Source: Candidatus Thiodiazotropha sp. (ex Monitilora ramsayi) (GTDB taxonomy: Bacteria; Pseudomonadota; Gammaproteobacteria; Chromatiales; Chromatiaceae). From it: a DNA stretch of 64,000 nucleotides. Made by a program: the position numbers and the translations under genes. The stretch spans positions 1 to 64,000 of the forward strand of contig JAHXIP010000018.1 of the NCBI GenBank assembly GCA_025655575.1, given 5' to 3'. Below, in pieces: positions 44,671 through 53,095 of this stretch (its first letter is position 1; every line of letters starts with the position of its first letter). The notes below the pieces were generated by a model. It did not search any database and had not been told where the DNA came from. It was given only the letters and a program-made list of their open reading frames with translations.

Positions 44671-46050
44671 TTGCGTGCGCTGAAGGGTTGCTGGATAGGC
44701 GGTTTACTTGCCGTGGTCATTGTGGTCGCGGCTACCGAATGGATTGTCGATCTTCTGAAAAGCAGCCAAGTGGAACAACAGCGCATTGAGGTACTCAATC
44801 GCGTGGTGACCCTGCGCGCCCGTCTAGAAGGGGAAATCAACTCCACCCTCCATCTCACCCGTGGTCTGATTGCCTATGTGGCGATCAATCCCGAGGTCGA
44901 CAGTGACGAGTTCGATGCCCTGGCGAGTGAAATTACCGCTGTCGGTCGCAATATCCGCAATATCGGACTGGCAAAAGACAATGTGATCACCCATCTCTTT
45001 CCCCTCGCAGGGAATGAGACCGCCCTGGGTCTGGAGTATAAAAAGATGCCGGACCAGTGGCCGGCAATCCAGGCGGCGATAGAGCAGAAAGGCACCCTCG
45101 TAGCCGGGCCGGTCGACCTGGTGCAGGGTGGCCGGGCCTTCATCGCGCGCACGCCGATCTATACCCGTGGTGGTTCGGGAGGACATCTGTCGGTGCATAA
45201 GCCTTCCTACTGGGGTATCGCCTCCATTGTGATCGATATACCAACCCTATTTAGTTCTGCCGGACTGGAAGAGGAGATGGATGGTATTCAGTTTGCCCTG
45301 CAGGGGAAGGATGCCAAAGGGGATGCGGGAGAGATGATCATGGGTGATCCGACCATTTTCGCCTCTGATCCGGTATTACAGTCGGTACTCCTGCCGAACG
45401 GTGGCTGGCTCATTGGAGCCAGGCCAATAGAGGGTTGGGTGGCACAGGATGGGACGATCTGGCAAACACGGCTGGTCGGTTGGTTCAGTGCCTTGATCTT
45501 TGGATTGCTCATCGCCGCCCTGCTGCGTGCACGGGAGATCAACAGATCTCTGGCGTTGCAAGACCACCTTACCGAGCTGCCAAACCGGCGCCTGCTGGAG
45601 GATAGATTCGAGCAGATGATTGCCCGTTGCAAGCGAATCGGTTGTGGCTTCGGTGTCTACTATATCGATCTGGATGATTTCAAAGCGGTCAATGACCGCT
45701 ATGGACACAGAGTCGGAGATAGCTTGCTGGTTGAAGCAGCCAATCGCCTTCGGACAGGAACCCGTAGTGTCGATACCGCAGCGCGAATCGGTGGCGATGA
45801 GTTCATCGTGCTGGCCGATGGCATTCAGGATGACGAGGCCTCACAAAGCCTCGCCGAGAGTTTGCTGTCAGACATGAGAGGAAAGGTCTATATCGATGGT
45901 CATCGGCTTGACCTGCATGCCAGCATAGGATCATCACGCTTTCCGGTGGATGGAGAGACACTGGATCAATTGCTGAAGGCGGCTGACCAGAAGATGTATG
46001 AGGTCAAACAGCAGAGTAAGGTCTATCGGATGAGGCCAAAGACTGGCTGA
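44671..46050 (+). CDS. CHASE-GGDEF diguanylate cyclase, 459 aa
   Basis: A TM helix (GGLLAVVIVVAATEWIVDLL) leads into a periplasmic CHASE domain (RNIGLAKDNVITHLFPLAGN, PVDLVQGGRAFIARTPIY), then a second TM (WFSALIFGLLIAALLRA near residues 271-288) and a GGDEF domain at 300-455. The active site reads RIGGDEFIVL (GGDEF at 374-378) and the start of the domain is DHLTELPNRRLLEDRF. The enzyme should make c-di-GMP in response to a small periplasmic ligand. No RxxD inhibitory motif is obvious. The start is TTG 44671 with GGGAG upstream. Confidence 0.9.
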   Translation: MRALKGCWIGGLLAVVIVVAATEWIVDLLKSSQVEQQRIEVLNRVVTLRARLEGEINSTLHLTRGLIAYVAINPEVDSDEFDALASEITAVGRNIRNIGLAKDNVITHLFPLAGNETALGLEYKKMPDQWPAIQAAIEQKGTLVAGPVDLVQGGRAFIARTPIYTRGGSGGHLSVHKPSYWGIASIVIDIPTLFSSAGLEEEMDGIQFALQGKDAKGDAGEMIMGDPTIFASDPVLQSVLLPNGGWLIGARPIEGWVAQDGTIWQTRLVGWFSALIFGLLIAALLRAREINRSLALQDHLTELPNRRLLEDRFEQMIARCKRIGCGFGVYYIDLDDFKAVNDRYGHRVGDSLLVEAANRLRTGTRSVDTAARIGGDEFIVLADGIQDDEASQSLAESLLSDMRGKVYIDGHRLDLHASIGSSRFPVDGETLDQLLKAADQKMYEVKQQSKVYRMRPKTG

Positions 46051-46541
46051 GTGCAGTTCTTAACCTATCCGACCATTGCGCTGAATGTGCCCTTTTATAA
46101 CTTCTGTCGTGTGCTTGCTGAATAGGCGTATTGGAAGAACAAAGGACTCGGCAGTTTCCCAAAATCATCCCGACGTTGACTAAAAAAGAGTCAGCATCAG
46201 AGTTTCTGAGAGTCAGCGTTGACTAAATTATTAGTCAATCACGAGTCTCGACAAGTCATCGGTGAGTTGAATTTAGTTAACCGTGAGTAAAACCGAACCA
46301 ACGTTGAGTCAAAATGTGGCTTAAACACAGCTATTCAGGACAGACCACGGTTGAGCTAGATAGAGCAGCTGTGTAGGAAAAAGACTACATACATCACTAA
46401 CCCAATCTGGCATCTTTAACAGACAGGAAAGGAAACTACCAATAATCAAGAGAATGGAACACCAGTGATGCTCAAGTCTTCGCAACATATTCCAATATTT
46501 GTGCCCGCTGTATAACTCACTGATATGTGAATAGATAAGGA
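46051..46541. other. Intergenic region, 491 bp, with clustered TTGACTAA repeats
   Basis: The octamer TTGACTAA occurs at 46176-46183 and 46219-46226 and inverted (TTAGTCAA) at 46231-46238, among related GAGTCAGC and TTGAGTCAAA words over about 130 bp. Both forward copies extend to CGTTGACTAAA. A minus-strand frame at 46321-46572 is hydrophobic, but overlaps the next gene and has no ribosome site, so I do not call it. The cluster may be an operator for a dimeric regulator. Confidence 0.5.
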
Positions 46542-46769
46542 ATGGTAAAAGAAATGGAACCAAGCCAGCCAAATAACCAATCAGACAGTACTATTCAAGA
46601 TAATATCTTAAGTGAACTAAAGAAAAGCAATGAGCTACTTGAAAAGTTATTAAAAAAAATTCAGAGCAATGTTCAAATAAGGCAGCGCAAATTCTGGGTC
46701 ATAGCAGTAACACAGGTTGCATTGGTGGTGGTTGCAATTCTTTGGATTGGTTCGAAATATGGTTTCTAG
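46542..46769 (+). CDS. Small single-pass membrane protein, 75 aa
   Basis: The product has a helical, charged N-terminal section (NILSELKKSNELLEKLLKKI, a coiled coil) and one C-terminal TM helix (VIAVTQVALVVVAILWIGSKY). ATG 46542 follows ATAAGGA at 5-6 bp; ATG 46554 (MEPSQPNN) is an alternative. No family is recognised. The gene opens a four-gene AT-rich patch reaching to 48,876, all on the plus strand, that differs in composition from the flanking core. Confidence 0.55.
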   Translation: MVKEMEPSQPNNQSDSTIQDNILSELKKSNELLEKLLKKIQSNVQIRQRKFWVIAVTQVALVVVAILWIGSKYGF

Positions 46770-46871
46770 CACTGTATCAATGTGCATCTTACATAACCAG
46801 GGCTTCACTGGATGCTCGCTGTCGCTCGCTCCACTGAGCCCAGTCGTTTCGAATAAAGCGAAGAGAAAGAA
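46770..46871. repeat. Imperfect hairpin region, 102 bp
   Basis: GGGCTTCACTGGA and TCCACTGAGCCC pair imperfectly around a TCGCTGTCGCTCGC loop. The spacing recalls the folded recombination sites of integron cassettes, but the conserved core sites are not clear. It may simply be a terminator between two small genes. Confidence 0.35.
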
Positions 46872-47261
46872 ATGGACAATTTAGATGATGTAGTAAATGA
46901 ACTCGATAAAGCTGTTAACAGCAAGAATCTCGACGCTGTTCTTGATTGTTACGAAGAAGAAGCAATTCTAGTGATGGAGCCAGGTAGGGTTGCAAGAGGT
47001 AAAGCTGAAATTTCAGATTTCTTTAAATATATATTTCGAATGGATATCAAAGCTCCTTAAATATCGACGAATATCCTGGAGGCAGGAAATATTGCGCTTT
47101 TTATATCAAGCTGGATCGCGGAAGGCTGCATGCCGAACGGAGATCAGTTTTCCAATCAGAATATTGCGACGTCAGTTTTTAGAAAAGGGTCTGATGATAA
47201 ATGGCGATTAGTCATTGATAATTCATTTGGCCCGGAGGTGTTGGGTGTCACAAATGCGTAA
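46872..47261 (+). pseudogene. SnoaL/DUF4440-like protein gene with in-frame TAA
   Basis: ATG 46872 (after AAGAGAAAGAA) opens MDNLDDVVNELDKAVNSKNL, DAVLDCYEEEAILVMEPGRV and ARGKAEISDFF, the classic start of SnoaL/NTF2-like enzymes. A TAA at 47058-47060 (codon 63) interrupts it. The same frame then goes on as ISTNILEAGNIALFISSWIA, VFRKGSDDKWRLVIDNSF and stops at 47259-47261, giving 128 residues in all, a normal size. The end overlaps the ATG of the next gene by 8 bp, which supports the long frame as the native gene. It is either a fresh nonsense mutation or a sequencing error. Confidence 0.7.
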
Positions 47262-47841
47262 TTCTATTATTGCTGCACTTATTTCCTTGGTATTTGTAAC
47301 AGGTTGTGCATCGACAAAAATTGAATCGACCGGCGCACTATTGAAGGAGCCGCTATGTCATGCAGAAAAAGCGGCAGTTTCCACATTGGTTTATTGGGGA
47401 CCGAAATGGCGTTCCGACCAAAAGGAACCACAACTTCGCGAAGCGGCTGCATTGAGAGGAATCGAGAGCTTTCTGAAGCGTGCGGGCTGCATCGAGGTCA
47501 ATGGAATACATCGTTTGTCTTGGAAGAAACAACCGCAATCGAACGAAGAGCTCTTGAATCTAGCGTCAAAATCGGTACCCGAGTCGGAGCGAGTACTTCT
47601 TATTGTGATTCGTGAGTTGGGTCCTTGGCTGGAGATCGGGATACCTGCCATTCTTGAGGGAGGTACGGAGGTGCTAATTGATGTGAGGGTTCTGAATCCT
47701 CAGACTTCAGGTGTTTTGGCTAGTACACAAACATTGTGGCGGAATGGCGGCAAGTTTGTGGTTAAGGGCGTCAAAACACTTGATCAGGACATCAGTTCGG
47801 CTTTGAGTACTGTACTCATGCCTGGGTTTTCCGACGAATGA
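47254..47841 (+). CDS. Lipoprotein of unknown function, 195 aa
   Basis: The signal MRNSIIAALISLVFVTGCAS gives a lipobox VTGC at about residue 18. The mature part has a mixed fold (LREAAALRGIESFLKRAG, RVLLIVIRELGPWLEIG, TEVLIDVRVLNPQTSGVL, LSTVLMPGFS). I recognise no family. I use ATG 47254, which overlaps the SnoaL-like stop; an earlier frame start at 47215 is not needed. Likely periplasmic or outer-membrane anchored. Coupled translation with the SnoaL-like gene suggests a joint role. Confidence 0.75.
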   Translation: MRNSIIAALISLVFVTGCASTKIESTGALLKEPLCHAEKAAVSTLVYWGPKWRSDQKEPQLREAAALRGIESFLKRAGCIEVNGIHRLSWKKQPQSNEELLNLASKSVPESERVLLIVIRELGPWLEIGIPAILEGGTEVLIDVRVLNPQTSGVLASTQTLWRNGGKFVVKGVKTLDQDISSALSTVLMPGFSDE

Positions 47842-48237
47842 AGTGACTGTTCAGACCACTGTATTTTGGTAGTAGTTATGTCGATTGTTGAGATCGTCAA
47901 ATAGCTACAGCGCTATGGAAAGTAAAATTGATGACCATGATTGAATTCATACTAATAGGGGTAGTGATAAGTGTATATTATCTGCTATTCACAATTGGAA
48001 CGTAAAAAATGCTAGTGTTTGGAGTGCAACCAATGCCGTAACGATATGCGGGATTTAACGAAAAAGTTGCTTTTAAAAACGAATCCTGAAATAGAGAAAA
48101 CTCGGTCGGCGATTGTGACTCAGTATGTAGAGAAAAGCATTTAGTAAATCAATCAAAGATGCCTTTCTATGCTGAAATTTCGCACCCTCTGCTACGCCCC
48201 ATTCTTAACGTGTTATTAAGCCAAAGGAATCTCTGAG
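47842..48237. other. Intergenic region, 396 bp, possible gene remnants
   Basis: Two very short frames occur: one of 24 codons (ATG near 47931, hydrophobic, reading MTMIEFILIGVVISVYYLL) and one of 32 codons (MRDLTKKLLLKTNPEIEKT). Neither has a clear ribosome site. The palindromic CTTAACGTGTTATTAAG lies near 48204-48220, just before the HAD gene. The region may hold the remains of a lost gene. No strong terminator is visible. Confidence 0.4.
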
Positions 48238-48876
48238 TTGCATCATGTAATGTTCGATATAGATGGCACATTGGTGCAGTCATATGACATAGATTCAGAG
48301 TGCTTTACCCGTGCAGTTAGAGAAGTGGTAGGACTTGAGGTCAGCGCTGACTGGTCAACTTATTCGCACGTTACTGATGCTGGAATATTGGATGAAATAC
48401 TTGACTCGAATGGAGTTTCTAATAAAAAAATAATCCACAATGAAATAAAGAGTGCCTTTATCCAGAAAATTCAAACGCGAATTAACAGAGAGCCTGTTCA
48501 GGAAGTCCTTGGTGCCTCCTCATTCTTGGAGTTTCTGAAATCTATGGATGGTGTTGTTGTATCTTTAGCGACAGGCGGGTGGTACGAAAGCGCAGTCTTA
48601 AAGCTCGGATCTGCGGGTATAAATTATGATGGCATTCCCATTGCATCTTCAAATGACAGTTTTATTAGAACTGAAATAATGAAAATTGCTACGTCTAGAG
48701 CAAATATGGGTAATTCATGCACGTGCACATATTTTGGTGACGGAAGCTGGGATAAAAAAGCAAGTGAGCAGCTTGGTTACAACTTTGTATTAGTGGGTGG
48801 TAACAAGCTAGAGCATAAACCAAACATTTTGAATTATGAGACAATCAATGAGGTTGTGGCTTGTATTGGCTTATAA
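48238..48876 (+). CDS. HAD superfamily hydrolase, 212 aa
   Basis: The HAD motifs are visible: motif I FDIDGTLV (nucleophile Asp in D-x-D) at residues 6-13, motif II VSLATGG near 108-114, motif III Lys in the C-terminal half, and motif IV YFGDGSWDKKA near 165-175. The cap region between 15 and 100 is helical. It would act on a small phosphate ester; the substrate is unknown. TTG 48238 is used because the motif begins at once; ATG 48250 (MFDIDGTL) is the other choice. Third intact gene of the AT-rich accessory patch. Confidence 0.85.
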   Translation: MHHVMFDIDGTLVQSYDIDSECFTRAVREVVGLEVSADWSTYSHVTDAGILDEILDSNGVSNKKIIHNEIKSAFIQKIQTRINREPVQEVLGASSFLEFLKSMDGVVVSLATGGWYESAVLKLGSAGINYDGIPIASSNDSFIRTEIMKIATSRANMGNSCTCTYFGDGSWDKKASEQLGYNFVLVGGNKLEHKPNILNYETINEVVACIGL

Positions 48877-48887
48877 CAAGCTGCTCC

Positions 48888-48929
48888 AACAAAAAAAGTA
48901 ACAGAGCCGCGTTGCTTTACTTTTTTGTT
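48888..48929. terminator. Bidirectional A/T-rich terminator
   Basis: AACAAAAAAAGTAA and TTTACTTTTTTGTT pair around a 14-nt loop. The right arm is T-rich on the plus strand and the left arm is A-rich, so it can stop the HAD gene and the convergent kinase gene alike. Confidence 0.65.
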
Positions 48930-48956
48930 TCCGGCTCGTAAGGCATAAGGGCTGAA

Positions 48957-50261
48957 TTATCCCGTGCCGCTACGTGGAAAAGTAACCGTGACGCTGGTTC
49001 CTTTATTTTCTTCACTGCTGATTGACAGGTTGCCACCATGGGCCTGGGCAATCACTTGGCAGAGATAGAGTCCCAAGCCATAACCCCCGGTCTCCCGCTG
49101 TCTTGCTTTGTCGGCCCGATAAAAAGGTTCTGTGAGGTGGGGTAGGTGTTCCGCCGGTATGCACTGACCGCCGTTTGTAACAGAGACTTCCCAGCTCTGT
49201 TCGGTCACCAGGCTGTCGATAGCGGGTGGTTCAGCGCCTTCCGGTGTGTGCCGCAGTGCATTTTCCAGCAGGTTTCTAAGCATTAATTTAACCCGCACTG
49301 CATCCAGGCTAATCATCTCTTCATCATTATTGTGGTGACAGGTGAGTTCGTCTTTGTCGAAATGTTTTTGCACCACAGTGTCGATCAGCAACTTGGGAGA
49401 TACGGGCTGGCAATCGAGCCGGGCATGTCGGCTACCGAGACGTTCTGTCTCCAGCAGCTCGGTGAGTTCGGCCTCCATCTGCTGCAGGTCATCGATGATG
49501 CGTTTCTGCGGATCGCTCTCGTCCAATAGCTCAGCATTCACTCTGGCGCGGGTGAGGGGAGAGCGTAATTCATGACTGATGGCCAGCAGTAGCTGGCGCT
49601 TGCTCTCCAGCATTTGCTGGATCTCTTCAGCCATGGTGTTGATGTTGTTGGCCAACTCTCCCAATTCATCCTTGCGGCTGACGGCTATGCGGTGATCCAG
49701 ATCCCCTTCACCAAAGTGCGTGATGCCTTGGCGGATGGTCTCAATGGGACGAAAGAGTCTGCGCACCAGATGGTAAGCAAGGGCGATGATGAGCAAGACC
49801 ACGATAATAGTCAGACTGATAATGAGAGGTAGTTTGCCGCTTTCTATCGGGTTGATATGGGAGAGCAGTAGGGTGTGGTCATCTTGCTTGAGGCGTAGCA
49901 TGAATTGCTGATCATTCCCGCCGGCTTCGATCTTCTGTCCGTTGCTGAGTCGGTGCCGGTGAAACTTGATGTCTGCCGGATCGGCCGGTACCCCATGGCT
50001 CGACCAAGCGCTGTCGAGAGATAGGATGGTGATCTGCAGATCAAGCCTTTGAGCGAGGGCTGCAGCGGCTTCGCGGTTTGGTGGGTTACCGATCTCACGG
50101 CGCAGGTGATCGACATACTCCATTAAATGGGGTGTGGCAAGATTGCGAAACTCATCCTGGAATCCATAGCGAAAACCGGTTCTCACCGTCAGCGCGATGA
50201 GTAATCCAAGTACCAGGAAAAGCAGGATCAACCTGCCGCTGAGTCGGTGGCGACGTTTCAT
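48957..50261 (-). CDS. CpxA-like sensor histidine kinase, 434 aa
   Basis: TM1 (LILLFLVLGLLIALTVRTGF, residues 11-30), a periplasmic sensor to about 143, TM2 (PLIISLTIIVVLLIIALAYH, 145-164), HAMP (about 168-220), HisKA with His230 (AISHELRSPLTRARVN) and HATPase (NLLENALRHTPEGAEPP, ETGGYGLGLYLCQVIAQAHG). Such sensors respond to envelope stress or metal in the CpxA/RstB group. The regulator gene's stop overlaps this ATG by 4 bp, and a Spy/CpxP-like gene precedes both, so this is a Cpx-like operon. Confidence 0.9.
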   Translation of the reverse strand: MKRRHRLSGRLILLFLVLGLLIALTVRTGFRYGFQDEFRNLATPHLMEYVDHLRREIGNPPNREAAAALAQRLDLQITILSLDSAWSSHGVPADPADIKFHRHRLSNGQKIEAGGNDQQFMLRLKQDDHTLLLSHINPIESGKLPLIISLTIIVVLLIIALAYHLVRRLFRPIETIRQGITHFGEGDLDHRIAVSRKDELGELANNINTMAEEIQQMLESKRQLLLAISHELRSPLTRARVNAELLDESDPQKRIIDDLQQMEAELTELLETERLGSRHARLDCQPVSPKLLIDTVVQKHFDKDELTCHHNNDEEMISLDAVRVKLMLRNLLENALRHTPEGAEPPAIDSLVTEQSWEVSVTNGGQCIPAEHLPHLTEPFYRADKARQRETGGYGLGLYLCQVIAQAHGGNLSISSEENKGTSVTVTFPRSGTG

Positions 50262-50929
50262 GAGCTAGGCCCTATCAGACGATAACCGCTACCCCAGACC
50301 GTCTTGATGAGATCGAGCGGTTGTAACTTGTGGCGCAAGCGGCTGATCAGAATATCCACCGAGCGGGTATAGAGGTCTGCCTCGACACCTTTGATGCCGT
50401 TCAAGATCTCATCCCGACTGAATACTTTGCCCGGCTGGCTGGCCAGCAGTGCCAGCAATCGAAACTCCAGGGTAGTCAGGTTGAGTGTTTCGCCTTGCCG
50501 TATGGCTTCTTGCTGTTCGGTGTCGATCACCAGTTCTCCGAGGGTTATCTTCTTCTCTGGCGTGGATTGGCCCGATGATCGTTTAAGAATGTTCTGGATG
50601 CGCGCGACCAATTCACGGGGTTCGAAGGGTTTGGCCAGATAGTCGTCGGCACCGATCTCCAGTCCGACCACCCGGTCCATCACTTCACCCCGTGCGGTCA
50701 GCATGAGAATCGGCAGATCGCTCTCCCGGCGGATTCTGCGGCAGACCTCGAATCCATCCATCTCCGGTAGCATGATGTCGAGGATCACCAGATCCGGTGG
50801 CGAACGGCGAATCCGATCGAGTCCTTCTGAGGGCAGGGGGGATGACTCAAGTTCAAGACCATAGCGTTGGAAGTAGTCTCGCAAGGGTGTTGCCAGTGCC
50901 TGGTCGTCGTCGATCATCAGGATACGGTG
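50258..50929 (-). CDS. CpxR/OmpR-type response regulator, 223 aa
   Basis: The receiver domain has the DD pair at 8-9, phosphoacceptor Asp52 (VILDIMLPEMDG) and Lys at about 101 (DDYLAKPFEPREL). The C-terminal winged helix carries LTTLEFRLLALLASQPGKVF, SRDEILNGIKG, SVDILISRLRHKLQ and WGSGYRLIG. ATG 50929 (MHRILMIDDD) is chosen; a longer frame reaches 50962 but adds residues not typical of the family. A CpxR-box-like repeat lies upstream of the Spy-like gene, supporting control of that gene by this regulator. Confidence 0.92.
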   Translation of the reverse strand, partial: HRILMIDDDQALATPLRDYFQRYGLELESSPLPSEGLDRIRRSPPDLVILDIMLPEMDGFEVCRRIRRESDLPILMLTARGEVMDRVVGLEIGADDYLAKPFEPRELVARIQNILKRSSGQSTPEKKITLGELVIDTEQQEAIRQGETLNLTTLEFRLLALLASQPGKVFSRDEILNGIKGVEADLYTRSVDILISRLRHKLQPLDLIKTVWGSGYRLIGPSS

Positions 50930-50992
50930 CATGGGGTTTCCGGTGCTGCGGGTTTCCTGCAAGCATATACGATGGGAGGGGTGGACCCAATG

Positions 50993-51010
50993 CCCCCCTG
51001 CCAGGGGGGG
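50993..51010 (-). terminator. GC hairpin between Spy-like and regulator genes
   Basis: CCCCCC, loop TGCCA, GGGGGG forms a short strong stem in the 87-bp gap after the Spy-like gene. It could reduce read-through, giving more Spy-like protein than regulator and kinase. Confidence 0.5.
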
Positions 51011-51016
51011 ATCGAT

Positions 51017-51493
51017 TTAGTTTTGCGTAGCCGTTTCGGAGCGGTTGCAGAAGCCGCAGTGACGGCGGTCACGATGATGCTGGATCATCTCCTGCAGCTT
51101 ACTGCGCTGGTCGTCTCTCAGGTTGTCGCTAAAATCGGCGAAGACATCGATCAGCTGGTCGGCAGCACTGGCCAACTGTGTCTGCTTTTCCAATACCAGC
51201 TGGCGCGCCTGTTCTCTGTCCAGCGTTGGCGAATCGAGTAAGGCGATTGCCGTTTCAGCAGTGCTTTCCCGCTCGTCGCGCATCTCCTGCATGATCTCCA
51301 GTGTCTGATCCTTCAGTTGAGTCAGCTGAGTCCGCTGGGTCTCATCCAGATCAAGCTTCTTTCCAAGGCGTTCGGTGACCCAGCTGATACGTCCCTCAGG
51401 TCCGTTACAGAAGCCCTTGTAGCGGGCAATGGCCACCCCACTGATTAACAGAAGGGCCAATATGGCGACGATGACTAAGGTAGTTTTTCCCAT
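51017..51493 (-). CDS. Spy/CpxP family periplasmic protein, 158 aa
   Basis: An N-terminal hydrophobic signal-anchor (VIVAILALLLISGVAIAR) leads a helical protein with the LTxxQ-like element LDLDETQRTQLTQLKD and the second, weaker one LRDDQRSKLQEMIQHH. Spy and CpxP are periplasmic chaperones or feedback inhibitors of the Cpx stress response. Cys29, and a Cys/His-rich end (HHRDRRHCGFCNRSE), could bind metal, as in ZraP-type relatives. It is the first gene of the operon with the response regulator and the kinase. Confidence 0.8.
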   Translation of the reverse strand: MGKTTLVIVAILALLLISGVAIARYKGFCNGPEGRISWVTERLGKKLDLDETQRTQLTQLKDQTLEIMQEMRDERESTAETAIALLDSPTLDREQARQLVLEKQTQLASAADQLIDVFADFSDNLRDDQRSKLQEMIQHHRDRRHCGFCNRSETATQN

Positions 51494-52018
51494 GAGAATC
51501 TCCTGTGTGATTGAAAGTTCCAGGACGTGTTGTCCATGGTGGAGAGTCTGGGCCTGCGGCGGAAAAAGATCCTTTCACAGATGTATGGAGTTGTAACAGG
51601 TTGTAACAGTCGCAATCAGATTCCGGTTAACTGTCCTTACAATTTGATGGGATAAATAGCCTAAATTGAGCATCAAGCTTGGCTATGGATGGCCGATATC
51701 ATTATTGAATTTGAAGTGTATTCTCAATATCGCGTGGTAACAGGACCGAATTGAAACACAATGACTGATTGTGCTGGCAGGCCTCAGCCAAGCCAGGCAA
51801 AAAATTGCTGTGTTTTTTTCCTGTATAGAATCAACAGGTTGGTGGTTGCTGCGTGCGATCCCTTTTTTTATGGGATCGATGGAGGGTTGAGGGCCCCGGG
51901 TCCTCTCTCCGCACGAAGGAGTGGTGTTCCAGTGGATCGGTATGACCTGCATATCCAGTGAGATGGCGGGCGTGTAGTTGAGCCCGGTGTGAATGAATCC
52001 TCGTCGGCGGAGGCATGA
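51494..52018. other. Intergenic region, 525 bp
   Basis: This gap lies between the divergent Spy-like gene and the binding protein gene. It contains the CpxR-box-like repeat at 51593-51607 and, before 52019, the ribosome site GGCGGAGG at 52006-52013. Small frames here look like chance. I see no RNA gene. Confidence 0.45.
51593..51607. promoter_or_regulatory. CpxR-box-like direct repeat
   Basis: GTAAC, five bases, GTAAC; the known CpxR box is GTAAA-N5-GTAAA. It is 100 bp upstream of the Spy-like start. Same repeat length and 10-bp period. Confidence 0.5.
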
Positions 52019-53059
52019 TTGTTTCCCAGTACTTTATTTCGATATTTTCTGCACGGCCTTCTTGTGTGGATACTCGGTTTTTCAGTTGTAGTGGCTGATC
52101 CTGAGCCGGGGCGTGTCTACCGACTCCTCATGCTCGATTCCCAGTACGGCAGTCCCTATGGCGATGTACGGGACGCGCTATCCCAAGCACTGGATGGATT
52201 TGGCTATATTTCGGGAAAGAATCTAGCAGTTACTCACTATACTGCCGGTAATGATGTACAGCGGGGTGAGTCCCTGCTGCGTGATGAGTCGGTTGGTGAA
52301 TATGATGTGGTCTACACGGGTGGGACCGTGGCTACCATCGCCGCCAAGCGGGTTTTATACGGTCGTGAACAGCCTGTGGTTTTTGCCTCTCCCACTGACC
52401 CTGTCGGTATTGGTGTGATCGATCGTTTCAACGAGCCGCCCAAAGCAAATTTTACCGGTGTCTGCTATCCGGTGCCGGTAAAGGCGAGGTTTCGGTTTAT
52501 TCGCAGTCTGTTTCCACAGGCCCGAACGCTCGGATTGGTCTATGCCGATATGCCTCAGTCTCACAGCTACAATGCCTGGATAGTGAGACTGCTTGAGGAA
52601 GATCCCGTGCTGAACGGCATCAAGGTCATTTTCCGACCGGTACCCCTGGTGAAGGGGGACACAGGTGACGAAAGCATGGCACAGCTGGCAAGACCTATTG
52701 TTGAAGAGCTGAATAATCAGGTCGATCTTTTTATCTCCGCCAATGATCAGTTAGGCGCCAGAAGGCATTTCTCTGAGTTGATCCAGCTGTATGCCGACAA
52801 ACCCCTAATCGGAATTGTGAAAAGCGATGTGATGGATGACTGGGGCGCCATGGCAAGCGTTTTTCCTTCGCATGAGAGTATTGGCTTGCAGGCAGCAAAG
52901 ATGATTCGGGATCTGTTTGAAGATAAATCCATTAAAGCTATTGAGCCGCAGTGGCCGGCCCGATACGGCTATGCAGTAGATTTGATGAAGGCAAGAAAAT
53001 TTGGTGTCACCGTACCGGTCGGCATTCTGCAACTGGCGAGTGAGAATATTGTCAGATGA
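52019..53059 (+). CDS. ABC transporter substrate-binding-like protein (YbbM/ABC_sub_bind family), 346 aa
   Basis: A signal peptide (FLHGLLVWILGFSVVVADPE) precedes a periplasmic binding fold of the ABC_sub_bind type: VYRLLMLDSQYGSPYGDVRD, YDVVYTGGTVATIAAKRVLY, PVVFASPTDPVGIGVIDRF, TLGLVYADMPQSHSYNAWIV, LIGIVKSDVMDDWGAMASVF. The start is TTG 52019, 5 bases after GGCGGAGG; the ATG at 52015 is in another frame. No permease or ATPase is adjacent; instead the next gene is a sensor GGDEF-EAL protein, so it may pass a ligand signal to it rather than feed a transporter (inference). Confidence 0.85.
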   Translation: MFPSTLFRYFLHGLLVWILGFSVVVADPEPGRVYRLLMLDSQYGSPYGDVRDALSQALDGFGYISGKNLAVTHYTAGNDVQRGESLLRDESVGEYDVVYTGGTVATIAAKRVLYGREQPVVFASPTDPVGIGVIDRFNEPPKANFTGVCYPVPVKARFRFIRSLFPQARTLGLVYADMPQSHSYNAWIVRLLEEDPVLNGIKVIFRPVPLVKGDTGDESMAQLARPIVEELNNQVDLFISANDQLGARRHFSELIQLYADKPLIGIVKSDVMDDWGAMASVFPSHESIGLQAAKMIRDLFEDKSIKAIEPQWPARYGYAVDLMKARKFGVTVPVGILQLASENIVR

Positions 53060-53095
53060 ATACTTCTGTCGCAATGCGGATCAGGTGAAAAGCAG

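Noticed and set aside
46321..46572. Minus-strand frame with hydrophobic helices
   Set aside because: It overlaps the start of the better-supported plus-strand gene, has no ribosome site and lies in repeat-rich DNA.
48870..48950. Full attC site after the HAD gene
   Set aside because: Only the first part (TAACAAGCTGCTCC) is site-like; the matching end is missing, and the A/T hairpin is better explained as a bidirectional terminator.
51683..52016. Short frames in the gap before the binding protein gene
   Set aside because: They have no ribosome sites and poor protein-like composition; the gap is better read as a promoter region.
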